A stretch of DNA of 64,000 bases, from assembly GCA_013995675.1 (NCBI GenBank), contig VWRR01000004.1, forward strand, positions 434,001 to 498,000. Reading direction: 5' to 3'. Each line of letters opens with the position of its first letter. Within the stretch, counting starts at the first letter, position 1. Both the position numbers and the translations under genes were made by a program. Positions 39,608-49,832 of this stretch are shown piece by piece. The notes beneath the pieces were generated by a model. The model had not been told where the DNA came from. It did no database searches and saw only the letters and a list, made by a program, of their open reading frames with translations. The DNA comes from Cyanidiococcus yangmingshanensis. Lineage: Eukaryota > Rhodophyta > Bangiophyceae > Cyanidiales > Cyanidiaceae.

Positions 39608-40894
39608 GCGTGTCTCAAATCTCTCGTATTGCTCCTCTTTGCGACTGTTCTAAGAAAGTTGGGGTTGTAGTGACTGGCTAGAATTGCTAGTTGAGATAGT
39701 TTAATGACTGATGATGATACTATCCCAGGGCGCCCCAAGTCCAGCTCACTTCCAATCTTGATGGCTTCATTTCTTTCGTTGTCCTGCCTGCAATAGGAAA
39801 TTGTGCCCTATAAAAAGCTTGAATTCCATAGAATAAATTATCTTGATTCCTCAAATGAAAGCCCTCCTTATGTCGAGCCTTTATCTTCGGATTCGTCAAA
39901 TTTATTGGGAGTCTGCGATGTATGCATGGCTGCGCTGCTTACGTAGAAGCCTAGCGCCGATAGATCGCAACCGGGGTGCCACGTTATACTCCTCTCGACA
40001 TTCATTCCCTTTCTGACTTGAGCCTGAACGTACTCGCGCATGTCCATGTGCGCGTGTGATGCTTCGAATATCTCAGATATCCCGGGCCAGTGGTTCGTCA
40101 TGTGCTCGTTGGTATTCAGACGACACATGCCTCCTCGGTCTGGGGCGGTTTTGAACAGAAAGGTAGGGGAGATCGTTTTGGTTCCAGCTCGTATGAATAT
40201 AGCTTATTCGAGCGATCTTCGTGACGCCTTGGAGATGACGCGCTGTCCGCACACGTAGACGGCTGATGAAACTCGCTCGGGTACTGGAAATCTTTGAACA
40301 GATAGCTACCGGGTGCCGTCGACACATTTCCAAGGATAGCCACTGGCGACCATGAACTTGCATTGTGCGGTGAGATAAAGCGCTTTATTGCTTCGGGCCA
40401 TGAAGCATGTACAGCAGAGGAAATGTTGTTCTATAAAAAGTCCGAAAAATACATTCAACGTCTCGCGCCTATAGCAATCAATACTCAACGATTGGGTAGC
40501 ACTTAAAAAGCTCAAATGGGCTTCAAAAAGCGGCTCCAACAACCAAAAGCGTTCGCGACTCGAGCGAAGGTTTGTGATCGGTAAAGAGAGTACGCGGTCG
40601 CCTCTGCAGACAGCAAGGTCCAGAGTGATACCACGCCTTCTGTGAATATGTTTCCCCAAAGGCCGTCTCCTCGGTTGCGTATGGGCAATTCGTTTATGAA
40701 ATCTGGCAAAAAACTGTTACGGGCGGTAAGCGGTCCGTGCTAGTTTCTCGTTCTAAAAGTCGTCTCGGATGAATTTCACGCTGCATAAAACTTTCTCCAG
40801 TTGCTCTCTACGAAGACACCATCAAAAAAGCAACGCTTGGTTTTTGGCGCCGGCCGAACTCCTTACCCTCCCGAATGCATCCAGAGCAAAACTG
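39608..40894. other. Gap with fragmentary minus-strand frames
   Basis: About 1.3 kb. Three adjacent minus-strand frames (40512-40709, 40306-40659, 39868-40128) read plausibly but lie in different phases and resemble no family; they might be exons or remains of one gene. Nothing is assigned. Confidence 0.3.
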
Positions 40895-40980
40895 TGGTGC
40901 TGCGCGGGCTCGAACCGCGGACCTTCGTGTTTCTGCAGGGCATATCAGCACGATGCGATAACCATCTTCGCCACAGCACC
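40895..40980 (-). tRNA. tRNA-Ile-like gene with 12-nt intron; anticodon GAU if spliced at 37/38
   Basis: A complete cloverleaf on the minus strand. The acceptor is GGTGCTG/CAGCACC with discriminator A73; the D stem is GCGA/TCGC with loop AGATGGTTA; the anticodon stem is TCGTG/CACGA; the variable loop is AGGTC; the T stem-loop is CGCGG-TTCGAGC-CCGCG. A-box and B-box promoter elements fit (TGGCGAAGATGG, GGTTCGAGCCC). The anticodon loop is 19 nt, 12 too long. Removing an intron at the canonical 37/38 site (40931-40942) leaves CTGATAA, anticodon GAU (Ile). The anticodon stem also matches eukaryotic tRNA-Ile. Splicing at 35/36 instead would give GAA (Phe). CCA is not encoded. Confidence 0.88.
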
Positions 40981-41228
40981 TCGACAAATGATTCAGCATG
41001 AGGCACGAATCTTATGTTCGACTATCATCGTGCGCAAAATTTGATATAAATCCTTTTCCGCTTTCGAGCGAGAGATTCGATCGTAACCACTGGATTCAGT
41101 TCCAGGCGCAAGTCTAGAAGTAGCATTATTCGTTCATTCTACCACCGCTCTACGGGGTGACCAGCGATCATATCTTTCCTCAGTATAAACATGAGAGAAT
41201 AACTAATTGCTTTAGCAGTGTTTCGTGT
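40981..41228. other. Upstream region of the TauE/SafE gene
   Basis: About 250 bp between the tRNA and the TauE/SafE ATG. Sequence just after that ATG (ggag|gtaagt at 41231-41240) is a perfect match to a spliceosomal donor consensus, but the reading frame through it encodes a good signal peptide, so it is probably not used. Confidence 0.35.
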
Positions 41229-43045
41229 ATGGAGGTAAGTACGCGGAAAATTCTACTAGCAATTCTCGCGAGTGCTGTACTGGCGACAACGTTTTGGGGT
41301 TGGTTTTTTTCGCTTCAGGAACTCGTCGAAGTATCGCGCTCGGCGTCCTACTCCAACCGTGCGGTAAAAAATACTTTGTCCTGTCCTAGGAAGAAAGCAG
41401 GTTACCGTGAAGAAATCTCAGAAGACTTGGCTTTGTTCAGTCTGCTTCGTGTCTCCTGTTCATCGAATGCGAACTGTAACTACGGTTTTGTTTGCCTGAA
41501 TGGCACTTGTCAGGGTTGTACACAGTCTAGTGAGTGCGACAGCATTCAACTCATATGCGATACTTCAACTAATCAGTGCAAACACAAGCCGCTTTCCGAT
41601 TTCACTTGGAGAGACGGTCTGACTTTCGGTATAGTTTTCATCACTGCAGGGCTATCTAGCACTGGTGGAGTTGGCGGTGGTTTCCTTTTTGTTCCTATCC
41701 TTGTGCTTCTCACTGGCTTTCAGGCCCGTCGCGCTGCTGCGCTTTCCCAGGCGCTTGTGGCCGGTGGCTCCGGCGCGAATGCCTTTTACGGTCTTATTAC
41801 TCGGCACCCCTTTCGAGAACGGCCACGTATAGACTACTATGTAGTGACTGTATTTATGGCTACTATTCTTTGTGGCACAAGCGTTGGAGTGATCCTGAAC
41901 ATGCTCTTCCCCAACTTTTTCACTCTTTTCATGCTTGCTCTTCTAGTTGCTTACGTTTTCTACGTCAGCATCAAGAAAGCGATCCGCCTTTGGAAAGAGG
42001 AGCGTGCATCTTGGAGAGCCGAATATGCGCAGAATGACAGAGGAGGGGAATCCCCATGTCCAGTTGAACAAGATGCAGAGCAAGCAGAGAGTGGCGCGCC
42101 GGAAGGTCTCGAATCGGAGCGTTCTGTGGAAGAAGGCAGCTCAATTCAGATGGCCTCATGCAGCAATTCTCGTTCACAACTCGATTTGCACTCGTTCTCG
42201 GTCAAATCGGAGAATTCTGATGTGGCAGAGGAGGCCACGAGGAGTACACCGCGATTCATAAGAATCCTGTGGATAAAATTTGCAGGATTTTTGAACCAGC
42301 GCTTGGGATGCAAAGCGCGGCTGAAATCACGGAATACGAAAGCCGTCAGTACCCTGTGGACTCCCTTCTGTATGTCGCATGCATATTCGCCCTACTTGTA
42401 GTGCTCTCCGTCCTTCGTGGTGGAGGATCCAGTAGAGCATCGATCGTTGGAGTTGAAAACTGCGGTGCAATTTTCATTTTGCTTTACATCATTCAGGAAA
42501 TTGGATTGCTGTGTTTCTCGGTCGCTGCCGGAGTGCGCAACCTGCGCATGCATCTCTTGAAACTTCGTGTCGGGTATGAGTTCTATGAGCGGGATATGGA
42601 GTGGACACGCAATCGCATTCTCTGGATAGCACCCCTTATGATATTCCTGGGAGCTATAGGCGCCTGGGTGGGCGCAGGGGGCTCGTTCATGTCCACGCCA
42701 ATTCTTATCGCCGGAGTAGGAATGGATCCTCTCGTTGTGCAAGCCACAGCAGGATTCATGAACTTTGTCGCCGCATTATCGAGCGCGATTCAGTACTACG
42801 TGAATCATGAACTTCCTCTCGACTATGGCCTCACTCTAGGCGGTACGGCGGCGGTAGGCTCCTTTACATTTGTTGTCTTCATTAACAGCCTTGTTTACAA
42901 ATTCAAATTGCAAGCTATTCTTGTGTTCATAATGGCTGGACTCATGCTCGGTGCTGTAGCTCTAAATATCTATGCTGGAGCGCTGGAACTCAAGCTTTCA
43001 ATCGAGAGAGGCCAACCGTTCCCCTTTGGCAGTGTATGCGGATAA
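41229..43045 (+). CDS. TauE/SafE-family membrane protein with Cys-rich lumenal domain; frame change in linker
   Basis: Two transmembrane halves of the TauE/SafE (sulfite exporter) fold. The N-terminal part from the ATG at 41229 has a signal peptide, a Cys-rich extracytosolic region (about ten Cys, SCSSNANC...C..GTCQGC...C), then the first half with SSTGGVGGGFLFVPIL. A long hydrophilic linker follows. The second half (GAIGAWVGAGGSFMSTPIL, TAGFMNFVAALSSA) is in a different phase: the first frame runs to 42401, and the second, without its own good start, runs about 42220-43045. The halves together give the family's normal topology, so one frame change, one small intron or a consensus error lies near 42217-42300. 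It probably transports a small anion such as sulfite or another organosulfur compound. Plant and protist members are poorly characterised. Confidence 0.8.
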
Positions 43046-44576
43046 GACAACATAACCGTGTCTCTCTTCGTGGGCAGCTGTCCGAGTAAAGCAACCGCTG
43101 ATGCGACAATGATGGAAGCTTTGATATAACACTCTTTTTCGCAGCGAACCCAAGGGAACTTTGGCCTCTAGATGCATGGCTTATCAGAAGGTTGATATTC
43201 AACACAGTATATGTCATTTTTGCAAGCTGTTTGATGCCGCTGTTTGCGACCCGGACCTCTACTGTAGGGCTGAGATCGGAGGGCGCAATACCGGGTGCAT
43301 CATCATCGGTCTGTGCGACGGCTTCCGATCATAGTGCGATGTGTGGCAGTATTTCGGTTTGGAGTTGATTCCGGACCTGACGAGCCTCTCGGTTGAGTAT
43401 ATGACATCTCTACTGTACAATAGAGACGTTATAGGATATTGGATATTACGGTGGGGATATTGTCCCGACGCGTCCATGATACATTCTTAGAATGGCAGGA
43501 TCTACACTCAGCACGATCTATGCCATGGCTTTGTCGTTGTTCAAATTTGAACCATTGTATTCTTCCGCGTTGCAAGTCATTCTCTCGGGCATTAAAACAA
43601 AGATGAGGATGATAGAGGCTTTTTCCGTGTTTAGTGGCGTTTGATCGGAGCGTCGAGCCACACCGCATTGGCAGAATCTAGTTTTCATATCAGCTGCTGA
43701 CAGAGATCGCTAAAGCAAAAATCGGCAGATGCGAGTTACACAAAAGAAGATCGAGAGGACTGATGGTAGATTCCTGCGCGGAGGCTGCACTCGTCACGGA
43801 CCTATGCATCCAAACGATACTGCCCGGGAATGCGACTTCCTTTTCTGGAGTCTGCGTTTGATCTCACATCCTTCATCGGTTCATTGATGATTATTACGTT
43901 AGTAAAGCTTCGCATGGAAACCATCAAGATAACAGGTTTTAAAAACCCAAATCAAGAGCTTATGTCCCGAACAAAAACACAAACAGGTTGGAAAATTGTC
44001 ATATTGCACGTCACTTCTCTCATTTCTCTGAGAGTCGATCAAAAATCAATTTCATTTTCCAGAATGACAAACTCTCATTTTGCCTTCTGCGCCTGTATCA
44101 GATTCCCTGAGTTATATAAAAAGAATTCCGCGGTGAGAATGCGCAGCAAAGCCGACACCATGCAGGGAATGATATCTCCTGGAGTCACTGACGTGCGGAA
44201 CACCACAAGTCCGAAATTTTTATTTGAAGACTTTGGGGAAATGGGAACACTGGTTCCATGATTGGATCCAGAGAAATCGACGAATTTGGATGCCTTGAGT
44301 ATTGACATGAACGCATGCGCTCTGGATGGGCTTGACTTTATCGGGCAGGTCAGGCCATTGATTGCAATGATCGGATTTCAAGGCTGGAAAAATAAGGATG
44401 GATAATTTACGGAGCTTTTGTTCCGATTTTTGCCCTTACAGACCTTCACCACCAATACTTTTACGGAACAGAATACCGCGCCAATCGGCTGGAGTTCACA
44501 AACTCTCTACTTCTCGGTAGACCTCTGCGATGAGTAGCGCAGAAACGCCTTGAGAATTACGCATCTGAAGGTCAGT
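43046..44576. other. Gap, nothing assigned
   Basis: About 1.5 kb, AT-rich. A plus frame of 143 codons (43830-44261) and an antisense frame (44075-44308) overlap; neither has recognisable motifs or a convincing composition. Confidence 0.35.
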
Positions 44577-45497
44577 CTAGGCGTCATACGTGAGCGACAA
44601 TCCAATCCGGTGGCTTCCCTTGTCGAGTTGATTCACGTTAAGCTTCGATGCGATCACCAGCGTCGTTTTTGGCCGGATTTCCTGAATATATGCCACGCAA
44701 AGCCCTCCCGCGGAGTCAACCTTTGCTTTGACGGAGGACAGTTCATCTAGCGCGTACTTGAAACCTATTGTCAAAAGCTTGGCATCCATTGCTCTTCTAT
44801 AGCTGATTTCAGCGGCTACGTTCATCTTTTTCGATATTGCATGCGAGTAACACGCCCGAAGGCACTGCGCTCTGTCTGTGAGGGCGAGCAGTATCTCACT
44901 TTCGCCTTTGTCGCAGTAACTAATGGCTCCGCCGTACTTGCTAATGACTGAGGTGCTGACGTTGTATTCAATTTCGCCGCCCAAGGAAAGGCCCTCAGCA
45001 CCCAACACCAACGAGCCGTTCAGCACAGCTGTACTCGACGGTGCGGACGAGTCCGCCACACTTGTCGCTGAAGAGGATCCGAGCACATTCACGCCCCCCG
45101 TGAGAGCCAACAAGTGGCCGACGTATTCAGTAGATAAACTCGCGAGGTTCACAGAGTCACGAACAGTGCCTGAGAGTGTCGCCTTGAGACCGCTCACGTT
45201 CGCCACGTCTTCAAGCACGGTCTCCGCACTAACAACCCCAGATGTAAAAAGCTTGAGAGATATGGTATTCGTCGTGGCACCACCTGAGAGAATGGATCCA
45301 ACGTTCGCCGGCTCTAATTTGAATTTTGTACCGAAATCTGCGTCAATACCACCATTCTCCGTCTGGACGCCGTTCACAGAGTAAGTAACCCCGTTTTGGG
45401 TAGTGCTCTTTACCGAGAGCTTCGGCTGGAAGACGTAATCATCGTTGAGTATCTTCTTCGCGTCCTCCCCAAGCTTCGAAAATATTTTGACCACCAT
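44577..45497 (-). CDS. VDAC: Mitochondrial outer-membrane porin (VDAC)
   Basis: A 306-residue beta-barrel protein of the eukaryotic porin family that passes metabolites such as ATP and ADP across the outer mitochondrial membrane. Support is the short amphipathic N-terminal helix (FSKLGEDAKKILNDDYVF), then alternating polar/apolar strands through the whole protein (for example KLSVKSTTQNGVTYSV, GIDADFGTKFKL, MNVAAEISYRR) and the closing strand HRIGLSLTYDA. It is slightly longer than typical VDAC (about 280) owing to a Ser/Ala-rich loop near residues 140-155. The start is an ATG. No signal peptide is present, as expected for a barrel inserted by the TOM/SAM route. Confidence 0.9.
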   Translation of the reverse strand: MVVKIFSKLGEDAKKILNDDYVFQPKLSVKSTTQNGVTYSVNGVQTENGGIDADFGTKFKLEPANVGSILSGGATTNTISLKLFTSGVVSAETVLEDVANVSGLKATLSGTVRDSVNLASLSTEYVGHLLALTGGVNVLGSSSATSVADSSAPSSTAVLNGSLVLGAEGLSLGGEIEYNVSTSVISKYGGAISYCDKGESEILLALTDRAQCLRACYSHAISKKMNVAAEISYRRAMDAKLLTIGFKYALDELSSVKAKVDSAGGLCVAYIQEIRPKTTLVIASKLNVNQLDKGSHRIGLSLTYDA

Positions 45498-46234
45498 GGA
45501 CTTCAGTTCGGCAACCCGTTTACCTGTTCTGCGAAACTCAAAAGAATATGGCTAGTTTAAATATGCGCAGAAGAGTATCGGCGCTCCGCGAGGAGCGCGC
45601 CAATCGCCGATGTAGCGGCGGCGGCGGCAGGAGCGGCATCGTTACATCGTTGCATTCCTGCCACTCAGAGCCGATGCGCGAAACAGTATCGAGCGCGAAC
45701 TCGAATCGAAGTGAGATCTCCAGTGACGCAGCACTTATGGAGTATCCTTTCGAGAAGGCGCACGCCCATTAAATTCTCACCCCCAAAAGAGGAGGTTGGC
45801 ATGTATTAATTATCGCCTGCAGGTGCCGATTCGGATGGGTTGCTGTCCGAATTATTCAGGGTGTTGACAGGAACCTCGGTCGATGTGCTTAGACAGATAT
45901 TCTGGTAGTTCTCTGCTGTGTTCAAAGATATTTGCAACAGCATCGCTTGATACCCTCAAACTGCACTGTTTGAGGAGGTCAACCATCCAATGATTACGTA
46001 GATCGTCGCAAAAGCGGCAACAAATGTCATGGTAGCAAGCCTTTATTGTCTGCTCACCAATCGACGGAAACCAGCTAGCCAATCGCGTCTGTGGTATCTG
46101 AACTGTCGCAGATCGACCTTAAATGGTCAGGTCCTGGTTACGCGCCAAGAGCACTAAGAGGGCATAAACTGTGGTTTGTTCTGGCGATATGAACACATAC
46201 CTGCGATTCTTTGGCCAAGACACAGTCTGAACTT
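45498..46234. other. Gap upstream of VDAC and the aminotransferase-like gene
   Basis: About 740 bp. A plus-strand ATG frame at 45548-45772 (74 codons, Arg/Ser-rich, with a gcggcggcggc run) starts 50 bp from the VDAC ATG and could be a tiny divergent gene, but nothing supports it beyond being open. Confidence 0.35.
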
Positions 46235-47437
46235 ATGAAAGTGGCCGACACTCACGACGAAGTTTTGAAAGTTACGGATGGCTCAGCTCGACGTCCAGTT
46301 TTAGTTGTCGACAGCGTTGTCGTGGGTGAGGATCCCGCCCAACAAGGTCTGGAGGCTGCTTGTTGCTCTGCGGTACAGAAAGCAATCCATTTTGCTTTTC
46401 CGAAAGTGCGAGACCCGATGACGATTCTTTGGGACTTGTTGACGAGTTCTTCACCGTCAGACTTTTTACTGCGGCTACCCCAAGGCGCCTACACTGTTGC
46501 ACGAACCTGCCGGGAAGGCCGCTCTGTGGTATCTCTTGCTTTCCACGAGTGTCGGCTGCTACAGACGCTCAACGTTCTAGGAAACAACAGTTTCGAAAAC
46601 AGTTTTTCAGAAAGTTCAGCTCAGTTTGTCTCAGGAAGGGGAAAACGATACACTTTTCTCAGAGAGAGGATACGCGCGAGCCTTAAGGCTGCATTGAATG
46701 CGAGGCTACTTCACCATTCGCTTTACTACGGAAATCATGCAAACTCAGGAGAGGCTTTGCTGCTAATATATATACCCTCTGTCGAAGCGAATGATGATAA
46801 GCTTCCAATTACTCGTGTCTGCACTGATGGCTCTATTCCTCCAAAATATTTGCCAGTCTTTGTCCGTTGCTCTGAACTTCGCCCGCCATCGATCGAGCAC
46901 GGCTTAGCAGCGCCTGGTCCTGTTGATATCGAGTTTCATCTCGGCCGGCCACGCTCGAAAGCGTATGTCAAATATAGTAGTTGGGTCTGGGAACGAGAGT
47001 CATTTGAATGCCGCAAAGAGCGACCTCAGAGTGCTGAACTCGTGATTGTATCTAATGAAAACGATGAGCTCGTTATACTTGAAGGATTGACAAGCAACAT
47101 ATTTTTTTTCTACACCGAAGGGTTTCTTGCGACTGCATCCAAAGACATACTGTGTGGTCATATGCGTGAGCTCGTTCTGAAAGCGAGCGTTGCCCACGGC
47201 ATTCCCGTGCGCTTGGATCATCCGCCCTGTATAGCAGAATACAAGTCTTGGTCCGAAGTTTTCCTCGTATCAGCAACTCGACTATTATCTCCCGTGCGAA
47301 GTATATGGGTGGGTCGTTCTCTCGGAAAAGCGCAAGAGCTGTGGAAGAGTGCTAATCCCCCTAGCTTGTTCGCAGACAGGCTTCGTGCCTGGACTATCGA
47401 GCAGATGCATCTAGCAGCGGAGAGTGTGCTTGATTGA
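46235..47437 (+). CDS. Class IV (fold-type IV) PLP aminotransferase-like protein
   Basis: A 400-residue protein from the ATG at 46235. The C-terminal two thirds match the branched-chain aminotransferase / aminodeoxychorismate lyase / D-amino-acid transaminase superfamily. The candidate PLP lysine is in YVKYSSWVWERESFE, followed by the glutamate and Asn signature ILEGLTSNIFF, the glycine-containing ILCGHMRELVLKAS and the substrate loop EVFLVSATRLLSPV. The spacing resembles the uncharacterised plant D-amino-acid-transaminase-like subgroup. The N-terminal 130 residues are less conserved and contain no clear transit peptide. Whether it acts as a transaminase or a lyase cannot be told. No neighbour suggests a pathway. 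Confidence 0.72.
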   Translation: MKVADTHDEVLKVTDGSARRPVLVVDSVVVGEDPAQQGLEAACCSAVQKAIHFAFPKVRDPMTILWDLLTSSSPSDFLLRLPQGAYTVARTCREGRSVVSLAFHECRLLQTLNVLGNNSFENSFSESSAQFVSGRGKRYTFLRERIRASLKAALNARLLHHSLYYGNHANSGEALLLIYIPSVEANDDKLPITRVCTDGSIPPKYLPVFVRCSELRPPSIEHGLAAPGPVDIEFHLGRPRSKAYVKYSSWVWERESFECRKERPQSAELVIVSNENDELVILEGLTSNIFFFYTEGFLATASKDILCGHMRELVLKASVAHGIPVRLDHPPCIAEYKSWSEVFLVSATRLLSPVRSIWVGRSLGKAQELWKSANPPSLFADRLRAWTIEQMHLAAESVLD

Positions 47438-48078
47438 GATCCACCGAGGACTTTTCTATTTGGATCGCCTCTGGCCAGCAAAAACTTTGGACAAAGTTTT
47501 TGTTGTCTGGAGCCTTTGAACTTGCAAATTTCGCTTGAGGCTAGCAACTGCGTTTATTTGCATCCACCGTTCTTTGAAAGATCTCGCGGGGCTAATATGA
47601 AAACCCTGAGATGCATAGATATCAGCGACATACATTTGCGGCTTTCAAATACGTTTTTTCTGCAGGAGCTGAAGCCAATTCGTGACCTTAAGAAGCTGCT
47701 CTGCGAGTGGAAACGGCGAGGTATTGCCTCGATTTTCGAGTAAAAAATGGACGCACACGTGACCAAGTGCGACTCTACCGCCGTCAGAGAAGCATCTTAG
47801 CGGGGAAAGGAGCGCTTGTCAGAGAGTGCTCTATAAAGTTGAAGACTCGAGGGGAGTAGGTTGGCGCCTTGGCTCGGCTGCAATTATGTGCTGGAAAAGT
47901 GGCCTGCGACTTTATTTAGCTTTCGAGATATGGGAACGAACACAGTTTCTCGAACCGCTTATCGCGCCGATGCGATGCATAATGATTTCTTCAGTCTCAG
48001 TGAAGGTTTTGGCGGATAGGGACGCATTCTTCGGCTAATAGCTCGGCAAAATATGCATCACATCTATATGGCCAGCTA
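47438..48078. other. Gap, nothing recognised
   Basis: About 640 bp between convergent genes. Only short frames are present (47516-47743 and 47826-48038 on the plus strand), without family resemblance. Confidence 0.35.
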
Positions 48079-49614
48079 CTAAGCTTCCATTTTCTGGGGC
48101 CACCGTGCATTCATGGAGTCTTCTTTTGCTTTCGTTGGATGAGGCTCATTTTCCGCGCCATGATTGCGGCTGCTAAATATTTCCCGATAGATCGCCGGAG
48201 TGATAGCATGGTGACGCTTTTCGCGTATCAGCAAGTGGAGTGACCTCAACTGGTCAGTCGAAAGTTCAGATTTGAAATATTGCACGAAAGCGAGTAAGCT
48301 TTGGTGCCAGAGAACAGGATACTCTCGTTTGTCTTCCCGAGCTTTCAGAAAGTGCTCCAAGAGAGCATCTACGACGCGGTGAGGAAGAGCGTACTTTTTG
48401 TCAAGAAGAACTCGGATGAATAGTGCGACCGGGCCGGAATATGGTTTGCAGGCCAGTTGAAGAAGCGCTGCAGCTGAGTGCAACGCCGGAATACGTGTTC
48501 GGTTCAAAACCGAGCAGAAGATAGCAGCCTCGCGTAACGTGCATTTTTCCTCAATCAATGGAAACAATATGCCCTTGTAGAATGCCTGGGGCTTGTATGT
48601 CGCTTTTCTGAGGGCATGATATAAATGCACATTCAACTTTCCTTTGGCCGTGATGTCCTCACGACAGCGAGGCAGCAGCACAGCCGTATAGAAACGTTGC
48701 GCTGCGGCAGGATCCAAGTTAGAAGCAAAAGCTCTCGTCGCCACTAGAAGCGCTTGCGGCGACCAGCGTTCAGGACGCGTCAACCACATTGCCTCCTCCC
48801 ACTGACGCAGTGCTGGCATCATTTTGAAGGCTTTCGGAACCTTCCCAGACCGGTATCGATGCATTATTTCCCCAACAGATTCGTAAAGATGGCGCACCCG
48901 TGTATCCAGAAAACCCTTTTGACTGGAGCAGATGTCAGAGTTTTCGGTTTGATTCTGTGCGCTCTCGTAACGCTCCCGAAGTTTTTCTGTCACCAAATCA
49001 GCTAAATTCAACACAGAGGGTGGTTCAGATCGGATCCGGTCAAATGCAGCGAGTGCCTCCTCTTCTTCAACTGTGATCTGGAGAAGAGCAGCCTCAGCAC
49101 ACTGCCGCGCATCCTTACTCGTCTCGGTAATTTCCGCATCATATGGACGAAGAATCGATGAGGATTCCGCCTCAGACAAGGAATCCTCCGAGTTCGAAGC
49201 GATTTCAAAGCCATCGCTCGCTACAAAACGACCGCCGACTACTCTAGGACGCTGATCGTTAACGTCTAGTGGGTCTTTTTTGTCGTTTCCAACAACGCCC
49301 AACCGTTGTTTCGTTGCAAGGTGCAATATGCGGAACTCTCGATCAGCTATGTTCGAAAATTGTGATGAAGCTTCATCATCTGAGCAATAGAAAAGATCTT
49401 CATGACGTAAATGCGTTCGACTGGAATTTCCTCCGCCGGAATGTCGACTGAGCTCCTCAATGGACTCCAGACGTTTGTGCAGTTCGCGAGTGGTCACGCG
49501 CTCGTTCCCTCGCGCTATCTGCTCTGCAAGGGGCCCGTCGTGACCTGCCGCTTTCCCGTGGCCCTGTTTGCGTTTCCGTTTCCGTATAGCAGGAAGCCTG
49601 ACTTTCCTATTCAT
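48079..49614 (-). CDS. BYSL: Bystin (Enp1), 40S ribosome assembly factor
   Basis: A 511-residue homologue of bystin/Enp1, needed for 18S rRNA processing and pre-40S export. The N-terminus is basic then acidic and low in complexity (nuclear/nucleolar import and disorder). The C-terminal half is strongly conserved: VGEIMHRYRSGKVPKAFK, WLTRPERWSPQALLVATR, NLDPAAAQRFYTAVLLPR, LHSAAALLQLACKPYSGP, FIRVLLDKKYALPHRVVDAL and LPVLWHQ-like YPVLWHQSLLAFVQ. The length is normal. The first ATG is at 49614. It is divergent from the DUF1995 gene at 49833, with 218 bp between starts. Confidence 0.95.
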   Translation of the reverse strand: MNRKVRLPAIRKRKRKQGHGKAAGHDGPLAEQIARGNERVTTRELHKRLESIEELSRHSGGGNSSRTHLRHEDLFYCSDDEASSQFSNIADREFRILHLATKQRLGVVGNDKKDPLDVNDQRPRVVGGRFVASDGFEIASNSEDSLSEAESSSILRPYDAEITETSKDARQCAEAALLQITVEEEEALAAFDRIRSEPPSVLNLADLVTEKLRERYESAQNQTENSDICSSQKGFLDTRVRHLYESVGEIMHRYRSGKVPKAFKMMPALRQWEEAMWLTRPERWSPQALLVATRAFASNLDPAAAQRFYTAVLLPRCREDITAKGKLNVHLYHALRKATYKPQAFYKGILFPLIEEKCTLREAAIFCSVLNRTRIPALHSAAALLQLACKPYSGPVALFIRVLLDKKYALPHRVVDALLEHFLKAREDKREYPVLWHQSLLAFVQYFKSELSTDQLRSLHLLIREKRHHAITPAIYREIFSSRNHGAENEPHPTKAKEDSMNARWPQKMEA

Positions 49615-49832
49615 GAAAAGTAATAACAAACAATTCTGAGGATGGTCTTGGGCTTCACGCCGAAGGTCTCTTCAGAACAGGGGTCGTTGTAAAAAGCATG
49701 AGCTACCTGACGTCCGACGGCGCCGTAGATCAGCGGCCTTCGCCGAATGGCTCTCCCGCAGTTGCACTGACTCAGATCTGCGGATTACTCTTCGGATACC
49801 TGATTCCGTTATTCTGGTAGGGCGCTTTACCG
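49615..49832. promoter_or_regulatory. Divergent promoter region of bystin and the DUF1995 gene
   Basis: 218 bp between two opposite ATGs must carry both promoters; no single element is recognised. Confidence 0.5.

Noticed and set aside
41231-41240. A perfect splice-donor consensus (ggaggtaagt) just after the TauE/SafE ATG
   Set aside because: Reading straight through encodes a normal signal peptide and then the Cys-rich domain, and no matching acceptor is needed to explain the protein.
47440-48000. Possible second tRNA suggested by a ctcgaaccgc string near 47950
   Set aside because: No acceptor, D-arm or anticodon stems can be formed around it.
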